Assembly (NCBI RefSeq): GCF_014207355.1
Contig: NZ_JACHEF010000001.1
Location: 1,230,002 to 1,294,001 of the forward strand
Source: Mesorhizobium sangaii
Lineage (GTDB): Bacteria > Pseudomonadota > Alphaproteobacteria > Rhizobiales > Rhizobiaceae
Direction: 5' to 3'
DNA: 64,000 bases
Below the pieces are notes generated by a model. The model saw nothing but the letters and a program-made list of their open reading frames with translations, had not been told where the DNA came from and ran no database searches. Below, piece after piece: positions 44,255 through 54,271 of this stretch. Within the stretch, counting starts at the first letter, position 1. Every line of letters begins with the position of its first letter. Made by a program: the position numbers and the translations under genes.

Positions 44255-47200
44255 ATGACGCGTTGGCTGCTGCGGATGTTCAGCCTTATCGCGCTGGCCG
44301 GCTTCGCGGCGGCAGTGTGGTTTGGCGGGCCCTTGATCCGGTTCGCCGATACCCGCCCGTTGGGGCCTGCCTGGTTGCGCGCTACCATCATTGGCATGAT
44401 CGTGGCGGCGCTGGCGCTGTTCTACGGGCTGCGTTTCTGGCAGGCGAGAAAGGCGCAAAAAGCGCTCGAGACCGTCGTTGCACACAATGACGACCGCGAT
44501 GACGATTCGCGGGTGCTCGAAGCCCGCATGAATGAGGCCGTGGCAGCGCTCAAACGGACGAGCGGCAAGCGCAACTTCCTCTACGAGATCCCGTGGTACG
44601 TGGTCATAGGCCCGCCGGGTGCCGGCAAGACAACGGCACTAGTCAATTCGGGTCTGAACTTTCCGCTTGCCGGTTCGGGGGACGCCCAGCCGGTGGCTGG
44701 CGTTGGCGGAACACGCTCTTGCGACTGGTGGTTTACCGACCAGGCGGTGCTGATCGACACCGCCGGACGCTACACGACGCAGGACTCCCATGCCGAGAGC
44801 GACAAGAAGAGCTGGCTCGCCTTCTTGTCGCTGCTCAAGCGGTACCGCACCAGACAACCGATAAACGGCGTCATCCTGGCCATCAGCCTTGCCGATCTGA
44901 TGAGCTTCGACCATCAGCAGCTAGACGTCCACATCGTCGAGATACGCAGCCGCCTGAGGGAAATCCACGAGACGCTGAAAATCCAGTTTCCAGTCTACCT
45001 GCTTTTCACCAAGGCCGATCTTGTTTCCGGGTTCATGGACTACTTCGGCGATTTCGACGAACCGCGCAGGCGAAAAGTGTGGGGCGCGACATTCCAGACG
45101 GCGGAGCGCGACAGGAACATGGCCGCCGAGGCGCCCGCTGAATTCGACATGCTGGCCAACCGACTGGCAGACGAGATGGCCGACCGCCTCCAGGAAGAGG
45201 CCGATCCGCTCACGCGCATCTCCATCTTTGGCTTTCCGGCTCAGTTCGGCGCGCTGCGGGGGCGAATTACCAGTTTTGTCGCCGGCCTGTTCGATCCGGC
45301 GCGCAGCCAGGTGAATGTCAGCCTGCGTGGACTCTATTTTTCGTCAGGCACGCAAGAGGGAACGCCTATCGATCAGCTGCTGGGCGCAATCGGCCGCAAT
45401 TTCGGCAGCAACTCCCGCTCTCACCTTTCCGGAACCGGCAAAAGCTTCTTTCTGCATGATCTGCTGACGGACGTCATTTTTGCCGAATCCGGATGGGTTT
45501 CTTACGACAAAGCGGCTGCAAGGCGTGCGGCGATCGCCAGATTTGGCGGCCTCGGCGCAATAGCTTTGGTCGCTGCCGCTGCATTGGGTACGCTCGGCCT
45601 GAGCGTAGCGGCCAACCGGTCGCTGATCGCCTCCACAAGTCTGGCCATGGGCCAGTATCGCCAAACGGCGGCCGCGCTGCTCGAAAGCACGACGGTCACC
45701 GATGTCGACCTCGAAAACGTCATCGGGCCACTCGACCAGTTGCGCGATCTGCCGGCCGGGTTCGAAACCGGTGACTTGCCGACACCGATCGAGGAGACGT
45801 TCGGCCTCAGTCAGCGGGAGAGACTTTTTTCGGCATCCAAAACAGCTTATCGGCAAGGGCTGGAACGAATGTTCCGATCGCGCCTGCTGATCCAGGCCGA
45901 GCGGACGATCCAGGCCAAGATGGCCGATCCCGTCGCGCTCTACGAACCGTTGAAAATCTATCTGATGCTTGGCGGCAAGGCGCCGAAGGTCGATGACGCG
46001 TTGATCGTTTCCTGGATGAAGCAGGATTGGGAGCAGAACCGATATCCAGGCGAAAACAACCGGGAAGGACGGGAGCAACTCGAAAAGCACCTGCGCGCCA
46101 TGCTGGCATTGGACGACGCCTATGATCCCGTTTTCGAACTTAACCAGCCGCTTGTCGAAGCCGCTCAACGTTCTCTCGGGCGCATGAGCCTTGCCGATCG
46201 AGCGTCCGCATTGATCAGGTCGGCGATATACGCGGCAGCACTGGACGATTTTTCTGTTTCCCTGAAAGCTGGCCCGGAAGCGCAAGTGCTGTTCGAGCGC
46301 ATCAACGGCAGCGATCTGTCAGGCCTTCGTGTTCCCGGTATCTACACCTATGCCGGCTTCCACACCTTCTATCTCCGGCAACTTTCGCGCATTGCGCAGA
46401 TGCTGGTCGACGAGCAATGGGTTCTCGGCGGCGGCGGTGAGCAAGGCGACATCGATCGGCAATTGCGCAAGCTCGGCCCAGAACTTCTCGATCGCTACGG
46501 GAAGGAGTTCGCAGCCGCGTGGAACGGCGTCCTCGACCAGTTGAAGTTCAAAGCGATGCTGACGGACAAGCCGCACTACATCGCGCTTTCAGCCGCTGCC
46601 TCGCCAAACTCGCCGATAAACCAGCTCTTTGCGGCGATCGCCAACGAAACGGCGCTGACGCGAGACCCCGGTGACGGCAACGGTGCTGGCGCCGAGACCG
46701 AAGCAGGCACGGCCCAAAACCAGCCGCAGAACACCGCAGATCTGGGCAAGGGCCTGGCTCGCATCGGCCTACAAATCGCCACCGGCAAATCGCAAAGCCG
46801 CGCCGGCACAAGGGGGGCCGACACACAGAACCTCAATCCGGGGGCGAACATCGAAGCGCAGTTCAGACCTTTCCAGGCGCTGGTGAACGGCCCCGCCGGA
46901 CACCGCCCAATCGATGCCCTGACCCAGAACTTCAGCGATATCTATCAGAGCCTGCAACTGTCGGCCGAAGTTCCTTCGCAGACGGAGCGCGTCAACTCGA
47001 ACCTGCAGCTGCAGATAGCCACCCTTCGCGCCAATGTCTCGCGCCTGCCCAAGCAACTCGGCCGGATGGTCAACGCGACGGCGGATGAGTTCGAAGGCAA
47101 CGTCGCCGAAACCTCGGTGGCCAACTTGAACCAGATGCTCGACCAGACGGTCACGGCTCCCTGTGAGGCGGCGATCAATGGCCGTTATCCCTTCGCCGGG

Positions 47201-47818
47201 GACGGCACCGAGGATGTTGCCATGGCGGATTTCGCGAAACTTTTCGCGCCGGGCGGCTTGATGGACCGGTTCTTCGCACAAAACCTCGCATCGCTGATCG
47301 ACATGACCGGCCAGGACTGGAACTGGAAACAGGATGCGCGCTTTGGACGCGACCTGTCGAAATCGACCCTGAAAGACTTCCAGCTGGCTGCGGAAATCCG
47401 CAGCGCCTTCTTTCCAGCGGGCGGCTCGGTGCCCTTGGTCAGCGTCACTTTCACTCCATTCTCGCTGCATGGCGATGCCGATACGGCGATACTCGATGTC
47501 GATGGCCAGATCGTCCAGAGCAACCAGACGGGTAACGCGCCAGGCACGGTGACCTGGCCGATCGGTACGGCTTCCGCCTCCGCCAGTCTAAGCCTGACGC
47601 CGGAAATGCCAGGCCGCGAATCCGCCATCAAGTTCGAAGGGCCGTGGGCACTAAAGCGGCTTCTGGACAAGGCTGCCGTCACCGGCAGCGACAGCAACAT
47701 GCAGGCACGCTTCGTGATCGGCGGCCGCGACGTTACCTACACGATCCAGGCAGGCTCCGGCGCCAACCCCTTCTTGCTCCCCGCGCTTTCCGGGTTCAGC
47801 TGTCCGAAAGCGTTTTAA
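44255..47818 (+). CDS. T6SS membrane protein TssM / IcmF (second copy)
   Basis: Paralogue of the TssM at 27001. The 1187 residues (ATG 44255; a TTG at 44243 is less likely) have two N-terminal membrane helices, an intact Walker A (GPPGAGKT, 119-126), VGGTRSCDWWFTDQAVLIDT, a third helix near 430-450 and a long periplasmic part with the C-terminal IcmF domain (PLVSVTFTPFSLHGDADTAI). It is nearly the same length as the first copy but clearly diverged throughout, so the duplication is not recent. No second tssJ accompanies it. Confidence 0.94.
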   Translation: MTRWLLRMFSLIALAGFAAAVWFGGPLIRFADTRPLGPAWLRATIIGMIVAALALFYGLRFWQARKAQKALETVVAHNDDRDDDSRVLEARMNEAVAALKRTSGKRNFLYEIPWYVVIGPPGAGKTTALVNSGLNFPLAGSGDAQPVAGVGGTRSCDWWFTDQAVLIDTAGRYTTQDSHAESDKKSWLAFLSLLKRYRTRQPINGVILAISLADLMSFDHQQLDVHIVEIRSRLREIHETLKIQFPVYLLFTKADLVSGFMDYFGDFDEPRRRKVWGATFQTAERDRNMAAEAPAEFDMLANRLADEMADRLQEEADPLTRISIFGFPAQFGALRGRITSFVAGLFDPARSQVNVSLRGLYFSSGTQEGTPIDQLLGAIGRNFGSNSRSHLSGTGKSFFLHDLLTDVIFAESGWVSYDKAAARRAAIARFGGLGAIALVAAAALGTLGLSVAANRSLIASTSLAMGQYRQTAAALLESTTVTDVDLENVIGPLDQLRDLPAGFETGDLPTPIEETFGLSQRERLFSASKTAYRQGLERMFRSRLLIQAERTIQAKMADPVALYEPLKIYLMLGGKAPKVDDALIVSWMKQDWEQNRYPGENNREGREQLEKHLRAMLALDDAYDPVFELNQPLVEAAQRSLGRMSLADRASALIRSAIYAAALDDFSVSLKAGPEAQVLFERINGSDLSGLRVPGIYTYAGFHTFYLRQLSRIAQMLVDEQWVLGGGGEQGDIDRQLRKLGPELLDRYGKEFAAAWNGVLDQLKFKAMLTDKPHYIALSAAASPNSPINQLFAAIANETALTRDPGDGNGAGAETEAGTAQNQPQNTADLGKGLARIGLQIATGKSQSRAGTRGADTQNLNPGANIEAQFRPFQALVNGPAGHRPIDALTQNFSDIYQSLQLSAEVPSQTERVNSNLQLQIATLRANVSRLPKQLGRMVNATADEFEGNVAETSVANLNQMLDQTVTAPCEAAINGRYPFAGDGTEDVAMADFAKLFAPGGLMDRFFAQNLASLIDMTGQDWNWKQDARFGRDLSKSTLKDFQLAAEIRSAFFPAGGSVPLVSVTFTPFSLHGDADTAILDVDGQIVQSNQTGNAPGTVTWPIGTASASASLSLTPEMPGRESAIKFEGPWALKRLLDKAAVTGSDSNMQARFVIGGRDVTYTIQAGSGANPFLLPALSGFSCPKAF

Positions 47819-47948
47819 GATGGGGATCCGCAGACCACGCAGAGACCTTAGTTTTCGATACTTTAATGTTCGAGCCTGTGGCAAAGTAACAGGAGCGAGC
47901 GCCTGAAAGTGCGCCGCAGAGGACGCTTGAGAAGCGCTTGGTGGCAAA

Positions 47949-48722
47949 GTGAACACTGTCGCCCTTCCCTTTGAGAGCTTCGGCGTGAGCCACAAAGGCT
48001 GTGTCCGTGAGCTCAATGAAGACAACTATCTGGTCGAGCCGCAAACTGGCCTCTGGGTGGTAGCCGACGGAATGGGTGGACATGACGCGGGAGAGGTCGC
48101 TTCGGCCAGCATCGTCGATCATCTGGCAACGATCGGCATTGCCAGCTCCGCACCTGATCTTCGGGCGCGCTTCGAGGACAGGCTGAGCAGGGCCAATGCC
48201 GAGATCCGCGGCATATCCGAATCCCGCGGCATAACCATCGGCTCCACTGTTGCCGCCCTGCTGGCAATGGATGGGCGGTTTGCCTGCCTGTGGGCGGGTG
48301 ACAGCCGCGTCTATCTGATCCGCAACGCCTCGATCTCGCAGATCTCCAAGGATCACACCGAAGTTCAGGAGCTCGTCGACAGAGGCATGATCAGCGAAAG
48401 CGAAGCCCGCACCTGGCCGCGCCGCAATGTCATCACGCATGCGGTCGGCGTCAGCGACGAGATCGTCATCGATTTCCAGCAAGGCGAAATCATGCCGGGG
48501 GACATTTTTGTGCTGAACACCGATGGACTGACGGCGCATGTCACCGACGCCGAGATCGAGGCGGCGACCGTGTCCGCGACACCTCAGGCGGCCTGCGAAA
48601 AACTGCTGGAAATGGTGCTGGCGCGCGGCGGAACAGACAATGTGACGATCGTGCTTGTGAAGATCGGCGACGGACGCGAGGGGCAATCGCCCCGTCCAGA
48701 TCTCTACAAGGCGGAGGGTTGA
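47949..48722 (+). CDS. pppA: PP2C-family serine/threonine phosphatase, PppA-like
   Basis: Predicted to reverse PpkA phosphorylation of the FHA protein and so restrain or reset T6SS firing. The 257 residues carry the PP2C metal-site motifs (VADGMGGHDAGEVAS near 37-51, LWAGDSRVYLIR, LNTDGLTAHV, GGTDNVTIVLV). It begins with GTG, 131 bp after the tssM2 stop, with CAAAGTGAAC around the start. The stop lies just before the kinase gene, whose alternative TTG start overlaps it. Confidence 0.92.
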   Translation: MNTVALPFESFGVSHKGCVRELNEDNYLVEPQTGLWVVADGMGGHDAGEVASASIVDHLATIGIASSAPDLRARFEDRLSRANAEIRGISESRGITIGSTVAALLAMDGRFACLWAGDSRVYLIRNASISQISKDHTEVQELVDRGMISESEARTWPRRNVITHAVGVSDEIVIDFQQGEIMPGDIFVLNTDGLTAHVTDAEIEAATVSATPQAACEKLLEMVLARGGTDNVTIVLVKIGDGREGQSPRPDLYKAEG

Positions 48723-48727
48723 GGCCG

Positions 48728-51220
48728 ATGAGCGCCGACGACAAGACGCGAATATCGGGGGGCATGGCCAACACCGCCGTAGGCACGCAACTCAGCGGCA
48801 TCTACGAGCTTGACGAGCGGATCGCATTCGGTGGCATGGGGGAGGTCTACCGCGGTCATAACATCCAGACCGGCGACCACGTCGCGATCAAGATCGTCCT
48901 GCCCGAGTTCGCCCGTGACCAGACGATCCTGTCCCTGTTCCGCAAGGAGGCATTGATCCTCAATCGCCTGTCGCATGATGCGGTCGTGCGGTATCACGTC
49001 TTCACGATCGATCCCGGGATCGGCCGCCCCTACCTTGCCATGGAGTTCGTCGACGGCGAGTCGCTGTTCGACATCATGCGACGTGGCCCGATGCCGACGG
49101 AAGAGGTGCGCAAGCTCTGCCATCGCCTAGCGTCCGGCTTGAGCGCGGTGCATCAGGCGGGCGCGATACACCGCGACCTCTCTCCGGACAACATTATCCT
49201 GCCGGGGGGCCGGGTCGACCGCGCAAAGATCATCGATTTCGGCATTGCACGATCGGCGACCGTGGGCGGCGAGACCTTGATCGGCGGAAAATTCGCGGGA
49301 AAGTACAACTACGTTTCACCCGAACAGCTCGGGCTCTACAGCGGCGACGTCAGCGAGCAGTCCGACATCTATAGCCTGGGACTGGTGCTGGTAGCGGCCT
49401 TGCGTGGCAAGCCGATCGACATGAGCGGGTCCCAGTTCGAGGTCATCGAAAAGCGTCGGACCGTGCCTGACCTCTCCGATATCGACGACGATTTTCGCGA
49501 CATTGTCGAAGCCATGCTGCAACCGGATCCGCAAGACCGGCCGATTAGCATGGCTGAAATCGCCAGGATGACGCGAAACGACAGTGAGGAGACAACGCCG
49601 CCGACTTCCATCACGCCGCGCGATCGGCCGGCCTTGCCGCGAGCCGGGGAAACCGTCGCGCCTGACACCAAGACCCAGGGCCGGCCAACCAGTGCCGAGC
49701 GGCACGACGCCGCATCCGCGACGGGTTCAGGTGGACAGCCCTTCGTCCCGCATGTGCGGCCCGCGCATTTGTCCCAACCGCGGCCTCCGGCGCTCGCCGG
49801 CTCACCACGCCCGGTCAAGGCCGATGTGCCTGGAAAATCCACAAAGACCCGAACCATCGCGATCGCTGCCTTGGCGACGCTGGCGGTCGCCTCCGGGGCG
49901 GGCCTGTATCTCAGCGGCTTCATGACGCCTGCGATGCCGACGGCCGGCAAGCCATCGCTTTCCGCACCAGAGCCATCAAAGCCCGCGCCAGAAACGTCAG
50001 AGCCGGCACCCACGGACAATGCCGCGAACGCCGCCCCTGAACCGGCAAAGGCAGTTCCGCCGGCAGAGCCAGTTCCGCCCGCGCAGCCGGAGGTCAGCGC
50101 ACCACCGGCTGACAATCAGCGAGATGCCACGGCGGCTCAAAAGCCGCAGCAAGCAAAGCCCGCCGAAGTCCCCTCGCAGACCGAAGAACCCCCGAAGCCA
50201 TCCGCAACGACGGCGCAGCCGCCGCCCGAGAAGGCGTCGCCGGCAATCCAGCCCGATACGACGGCCAGCGACAGTCAAACGTCGGCCCCGCCGCCTGTCT
50301 CGACCGCTCCAGCCCCGCCGGCAGCAGAGAAGGTCTCGACGCCGCCGCCGGCCCAGCCAGAGGTTGTCGAGAGCCAGAAGCCCGAGCCCCAGGTCAGCCA
50401 GCCGGTAGCGCCCGAGGCGACCGTGCCGGCGCCCGAGGCGACCGTGCCGGTGCCAAAGCCCATGGCAAGCCAGCCGGATGTCGCGAACGCCGACACCCAA
50501 AAAACTGCGTCACCAGCACCCAAACAGCCGGACCAGCCTGTCGTCGTGTTGGACGTGCCCAAGCCGGAGGTTCCCCCGACCGTCGACGACATCGCGCAAC
50601 GAGTCTCCTGGGTTCGCGACTTCGGAGGCGGCGACTGTTTCTATGCCACCATGACGTCGGCAACGGACAAGGCCGCCGCGATCGAAGGATTTGGAACTGA
50701 GGTTCAGCCATTCGAGCGGATGCTGGGCGATTTCCAGGCAAGATTCCATGTCGAGCCGGATATCAGCGTCCGCCTCATTGAACCAAGCCAATGCGAAGTC
50801 ACCAACTTTCTGCGCTTTCTGGGGCAGACGGCGGCCGACAAGCCGCAGCTTGTTCTCGATCGGACATCGGTACCGAACGGTACGCCGATCAGCGGCACGC
50901 TGGTGACGCGTGGCGGGCTCATTTCCAGCGTCCTGTTGATCGATCACAAAGGCATGGTGTTCAATCTGGACGAGCGCGTCGTCGTAAAACCGGACAAGGT
51001 CACCTTCAGAATCCCGATTGGTCTCGGCGCCGCCGACCAGGCCGCCGGAAAGGCGGTGCCGCAGATCATAATGGTGATCACCGGCCCGAAGGATATTCGG
51101 GCGGCGGCGTTCTCCACGCCCACGCCAGCCTCGGTGCTGCTTCCCAAGATTCTCGAAGAAATCGAGACCGACGGATCTCAGTTCTCAGCCACCGCCAAGT
51201 ATTTCCGGCTCGGCGGATAG
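48728..51220 (+). CDS. ppkA: Membrane-anchored serine/threonine protein kinase, PpkA-like
   Basis: Senses an envelope cue and phosphorylates the FHA protein to trigger T6SS. The 830 residues start with a Hanks-type kinase (IAFGGMGEVYRG loop, VAIKIV, HRDLSPDNIILP catalytic loop, DFGIA), then one membrane helix near 375-397. A Pro/Ala/Glu-rich periplasmic spacer of about 220 residues follows, including a perfect 21-base tandem repeat near 50405-50450 that encodes APEATVP twice. A globular domain ends the protein (about 620-830). ATG 48728 follows GAGG; a TTG at 48719 is the longer alternative. Confidence 0.93.
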   Translation: MSADDKTRISGGMANTAVGTQLSGIYELDERIAFGGMGEVYRGHNIQTGDHVAIKIVLPEFARDQTILSLFRKEALILNRLSHDAVVRYHVFTIDPGIGRPYLAMEFVDGESLFDIMRRGPMPTEEVRKLCHRLASGLSAVHQAGAIHRDLSPDNIILPGGRVDRAKIIDFGIARSATVGGETLIGGKFAGKYNYVSPEQLGLYSGDVSEQSDIYSLGLVLVAALRGKPIDMSGSQFEVIEKRRTVPDLSDIDDDFRDIVEAMLQPDPQDRPISMAEIARMTRNDSEETTPPTSITPRDRPALPRAGETVAPDTKTQGRPTSAERHDAASATGSGGQPFVPHVRPAHLSQPRPPALAGSPRPVKADVPGKSTKTRTIAIAALATLAVASGAGLYLSGFMTPAMPTAGKPSLSAPEPSKPAPETSEPAPTDNAANAAPEPAKAVPPAEPVPPAQPEVSAPPADNQRDATAAQKPQQAKPAEVPSQTEEPPKPSATTAQPPPEKASPAIQPDTTASDSQTSAPPPVSTAPAPPAAEKVSTPPPAQPEVVESQKPEPQVSQPVAPEATVPAPEATVPVPKPMASQPDVANADTQKTASPAPKQPDQPVVVLDVPKPEVPPTVDDIAQRVSWVRDFGGGDCFYATMTSATDKAAAIEGFGTEVQPFERMLGDFQARFHVEPDISVRLIEPSQCEVTNFLRFLGQTAADKPQLVLDRTSVPNGTPISGTLVTRGGLISSVLLIDHKGMVFNLDERVVVKPDKVTFRIPIGLGAADQAAGKAVPQIIMVITGPKDIRAAAFSTPTPASVLLPKILEEIETDGSQFSATAKYFRLGG

Positions 51221-51331
51221 CATGGGCGCCCGATGGAACGCCGCCGCTCGTGTTCGCCGCAATCGTCTGCCGACCTGCCGATAAAGCAGCGTGGCCCGAT
51301 TCGAACCGCCCTGCTTGCCCTGACGGGCCGC

Positions 51332-51742
51332 ATGAGGCTTACGGTCATTTCGGGCGCCGCCCTGCTGGCCGTGCTGTCATCCACCGAAGCGCGCGCCGAA
51401 TTCACGGTCTGCAACCAGACGCTCGATGTCGTCAATCTCGCCGTCGGCCAGAAGGTCGACAATGCGGACCAGACCGATGGCTGGTGGACCATCGGCGCAA
51501 ACCAATGCGTGAACGTCATCCGCGAGGAACTGACGAACCGCTACATCTACATCTATGCAACGGACGTGTTCGGCCATGCGATCCTCACCGGATCGACCGA
51601 AATGTGCATCGAGCGGCGACGTTTCTCGATACGCGGCATCGACGAATGCTGGCAGCGCGGCCACATCGCGGCGCAATTTCTCGAAGTCGACACGCTTGAA
51701 CAGGTGCGGTGGACCTTCTTCCTGACCGGAAGCAATCCGTGA
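51332..51742 (+). CDS. DUF1036 exported protein
   Basis: Function unknown. From ATG 51332 the 136 residues start with a good signal peptide (MRLTVISGAALLAVLSSTEA, cleavage after RA) and show the DUF1036 pattern (FTVCNQTLDVVNLAVG, TDGWWTIGANQCVNVI, IYATDVFG). Conserved Cys residues suggest disulfides in the periplasm. An ATG at 51233 would add 33 residues before the signal, which seems too long. The last codon overlaps the GTG of the peptidase gene, so the two are coupled. Confidence 0.78.
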   Translation: MRLTVISGAALLAVLSSTEARAEFTVCNQTLDVVNLAVGQKVDNADQTDGWWTIGANQCVNVIREELTNRYIYIYATDVFGHAILTGSTEMCIERRRFSIRGIDECWQRGHIAAQFLEVDTLEQVRWTFFLTGSNP

Positions 51743-54069
51743 CGCACAATATCGACACGAGCTTCAGGCAGAAAAAGCAGGCGCGCGCTGCCCTTCGCAG
51801 GCGCACGCTTTGGCGCAGGCTCTTGGCCGGCCTAGCGGTGGTTGTCCTGCTTTCGATCGCCGCCGGTTTCTATCTTACCGCGGACTATTGGTCGTTCGGC
51901 GACGAAGACGAGGAGCTGCACGCCGTCGAAGGCGTGGACGATGTGCCGGCCGATGCGTCCGTCTATGTGCCCGCCATTATCGACCTGGCGGGGGACCCGA
52001 TGTGGATCACCCTGGCGCCCGATGCCGGCGCCGCAACGAAAGGCCGCGTGATCCCGCGCCCGGCCGAACTTGATCAAGCCGACGTTTCGCCCCAGATCGA
52101 AATCCTGTCCGACGTGATGCTTAGCGCCAGCGAAAAATTCATGACAACGATACCGTCGACGCAGGAGGATTTCGCCTTCTTCCAGGCGCAGCGAAAGACC
52201 ACTGCCGCGCCAACCGGCGATCTGCAGAACGATCTTGAGCCATCGCCCGCCGCAGGGGAACCCGCGCCAGCTTCGGACCAGAAGGCGGATGCCGACGATC
52301 CCGAAGCCGGCTGGGGTGAAACGATCGATGCGGGCGATGCGGCGCTTCCCGCCTTCCAGAAGACCCAGATCGAAAACAACACAAGCGTGGCAGTCGTAAC
52401 GAATGAGTATCAACGGTTCGAAGCGACCGAAGACACGTTCGTGAAGATCCTCAACGACCGCAGCCTGGACAGCGTTGCGCTCGATGCACATTTCTCCGCG
52501 GACGACGCCAAGCTGGCGGGCGAGGCCCTGAAGGCGCTTTTCAACCGCGACGGTCTGGAACCGGGTTACGTCGTTGCCATGCGCGGTTTCAGGCCGACGC
52601 GCGAGACGACCACGATGTCCCTCATGCAGGTTTCGATCTACGCCAAGAACGTGTTTGTCGGCACGCTGACCCGCAATGCAGCGGGCGCGTTCGTGTCGGG
52701 TGTCGATCCCTGGGTCCGCGAAGATCTCTTCAACTATTCGGGCGCACAGGCGGAAGGCACGCACAAAAGGCAGTACCGTCTGCTCGACGCGATCTACTCG
52801 ACGGCAGCCCGCAACAGTGTTCCGACCGGCGTGATCGGCGAAGCGATCATGTATCTCTCGAGAGGACAGGACCTGGACGCCTTTGCAAGCGAGGACCAGC
52901 GTCTTGTGCTGATCTATTCGCAAACGCCGCGCGGCAAGGACGAAGGTGCCGGGCGGGTGCTGTATGTGGGCGTCCAGGGCACCGAAAAAAGCCTCGACTG
53001 TTTCGTCTTCCAGCAGAGCGACGGCCAGTTCGCGTGCGTTACCGGTGACGATCTGGTTCGTTCGCTGACAGTCACCAACGGCATGGTCACGCCGGTCAAC
53101 GGAGTCATGACCTCCACCTTCGGGCCACGCAAGCATCCAATCCTCGGGACCGTTCGCATCCACAAGGGCGTCGACTGGGCGGCGCCGGTTGGCACGCCGA
53201 TCGCAGCCGCCTTCGATGGCGAGATCACTTTCCAGGGCGATGGCGGCAGTTATGGCAACCTGGTGAAGATCTCGCATGGAAACGGGCGCGAGACGCGCTA
53301 TGCGCATATGCAGAAATTTGCCATCGCCGCCGGTGTCGGCACCAAGGTGAAAGCCGGCGACATCATTGGCTACATCGGCACCACCGGCCTCTCGACCGGA
53401 CCTCATTTGCATTTCGAACTTTATCAGAATGGCGAGGCCATCGACCCCCTGGGCACGGTTACCGCGATCGCTTCGGACGATTCCGCCGTCGAAACGCTCA
53501 CCGACCGTATCGTCCATGTCGAAAGTGGTGGCAGCGCTCGCGCCAAGAATCCAAATTCTTCGGCGACCGGCGCCGGCCAGTTCATAACCAAGACCTGGAT
53601 CAGGATGATGAATACCTACCGCCCGGAACTGGCGCGCACTCTGTCGACCGCCGACCTGCTCGCTCTGCGCTACGACGCCACGATCTCGCGTGAGATGGTG
53701 CGCAACCTGGCGCGCGAAGGCGAGGCCTATCTTCGGGCGCGCGGCCACCAGATCACGGCCGGCCGGCTGTATCTCTGTCATTTCCTGGGCATGGAAGGCG
53801 CACATCAGGTGCTGTCGGCGACAGGTTCGGCGCAGTTGAGCGCTGTGCTCGGGTCGGCCGTCATCCAGGCCAACCCGTTCCTCACCGGCAAGACAGCCAG
53901 TTATGTGGTCGACTGGGCCGAAAGGAAAATGGGCCAAAGGCTCAGCCGTGTGGCCACCGACGCCGGCCCGCAGACAACGACCACCGAGATCCGCCAGACA
54001 TCGCCGGAGTTCGAAAAATACAAGCAGGCCATCACGGCCCTCATAAGCTCGGCACAGAATACGCTTTGA
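51739..54069 (+). CDS. M23 peptidase fused to a lytic-transglycosylase-like domain
   Basis: Predicted cell-wall hydrolase carrying two kinds of activity. From GTG 51739 the 776 residues have an N-terminal membrane helix near 24-50, a long periplasmic region and an M23 (LytM/lysostaphin) domain with Zn-binding and catalytic motifs HKGVD (475-479) and HLHFE (556-560). A lysozyme-like domain follows, with catalytic Glu595 (VESGG) and GAGQF (611-615), as in soluble lytic transglycosylases. Both halves look intact. Its place in the T6SS gene row suggests it opens the peptidoglycan for the TssJLM complex; a separate housekeeping role is possible. Confidence 0.88.
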   Translation: MTHNIDTSFRQKKQARAALRRRTLWRRLLAGLAVVVLLSIAAGFYLTADYWSFGDEDEELHAVEGVDDVPADASVYVPAIIDLAGDPMWITLAPDAGAATKGRVIPRPAELDQADVSPQIEILSDVMLSASEKFMTTIPSTQEDFAFFQAQRKTTAAPTGDLQNDLEPSPAAGEPAPASDQKADADDPEAGWGETIDAGDAALPAFQKTQIENNTSVAVVTNEYQRFEATEDTFVKILNDRSLDSVALDAHFSADDAKLAGEALKALFNRDGLEPGYVVAMRGFRPTRETTTMSLMQVSIYAKNVFVGTLTRNAAGAFVSGVDPWVREDLFNYSGAQAEGTHKRQYRLLDAIYSTAARNSVPTGVIGEAIMYLSRGQDLDAFASEDQRLVLIYSQTPRGKDEGAGRVLYVGVQGTEKSLDCFVFQQSDGQFACVTGDDLVRSLTVTNGMVTPVNGVMTSTFGPRKHPILGTVRIHKGVDWAAPVGTPIAAAFDGEITFQGDGGSYGNLVKISHGNGRETRYAHMQKFAIAAGVGTKVKAGDIIGYIGTTGLSTGPHLHFELYQNGEAIDPLGTVTAIASDDSAVETLTDRIVHVESGGSARAKNPNSSATGAGQFITKTWIRMMNTYRPELARTLSTADLLALRYDATISREMVRNLAREGEAYLRARGHQITAGRLYLCHFLGMEGAHQVLSATGSAQLSAVLGSAVIQANPFLTGKTASYVVDWAERKMGQRLSRVATDAGPQTTTTEIRQTSPEFEKYKQAITALISSAQNTL

Positions 54070-54271
54070 ACCTGCCGGCGCGGCTCGCGTCTCTCAGGTA
54101 TTCCTGCTGCCAAGTGATACCATGGACTTTTTTTTCGGGCGCTTGTGAACCAGAACTGTGGTCAGGATCACATACGCCCAGGAGCCATTGTTGGCACAGG
54201 CGACCCTGTCGCTGACGAACCTGGCATGTGCAGACATCAACAGCGCGCCCCGGTGGGCGGAGGGCTGATCC

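Noticed and set aside
44255..47818. Possibility that the second TssM/TssL pair belongs to a type IVB (Dot/Icm) system
   Set aside because: IcmF and DotU relatives occur there too, but FHA, PppA and PpkA neighbours and the OmpA-type TssL point to T6SS; no other dot/icm gene is present.
47878..47950. Ten-base direct repeat GTGGCAAAGT before pppA (47878-47887 and 47941-47950)
   Set aside because: The second copy covers the pppA start codon and the pair is too short to interpret; could be chance.
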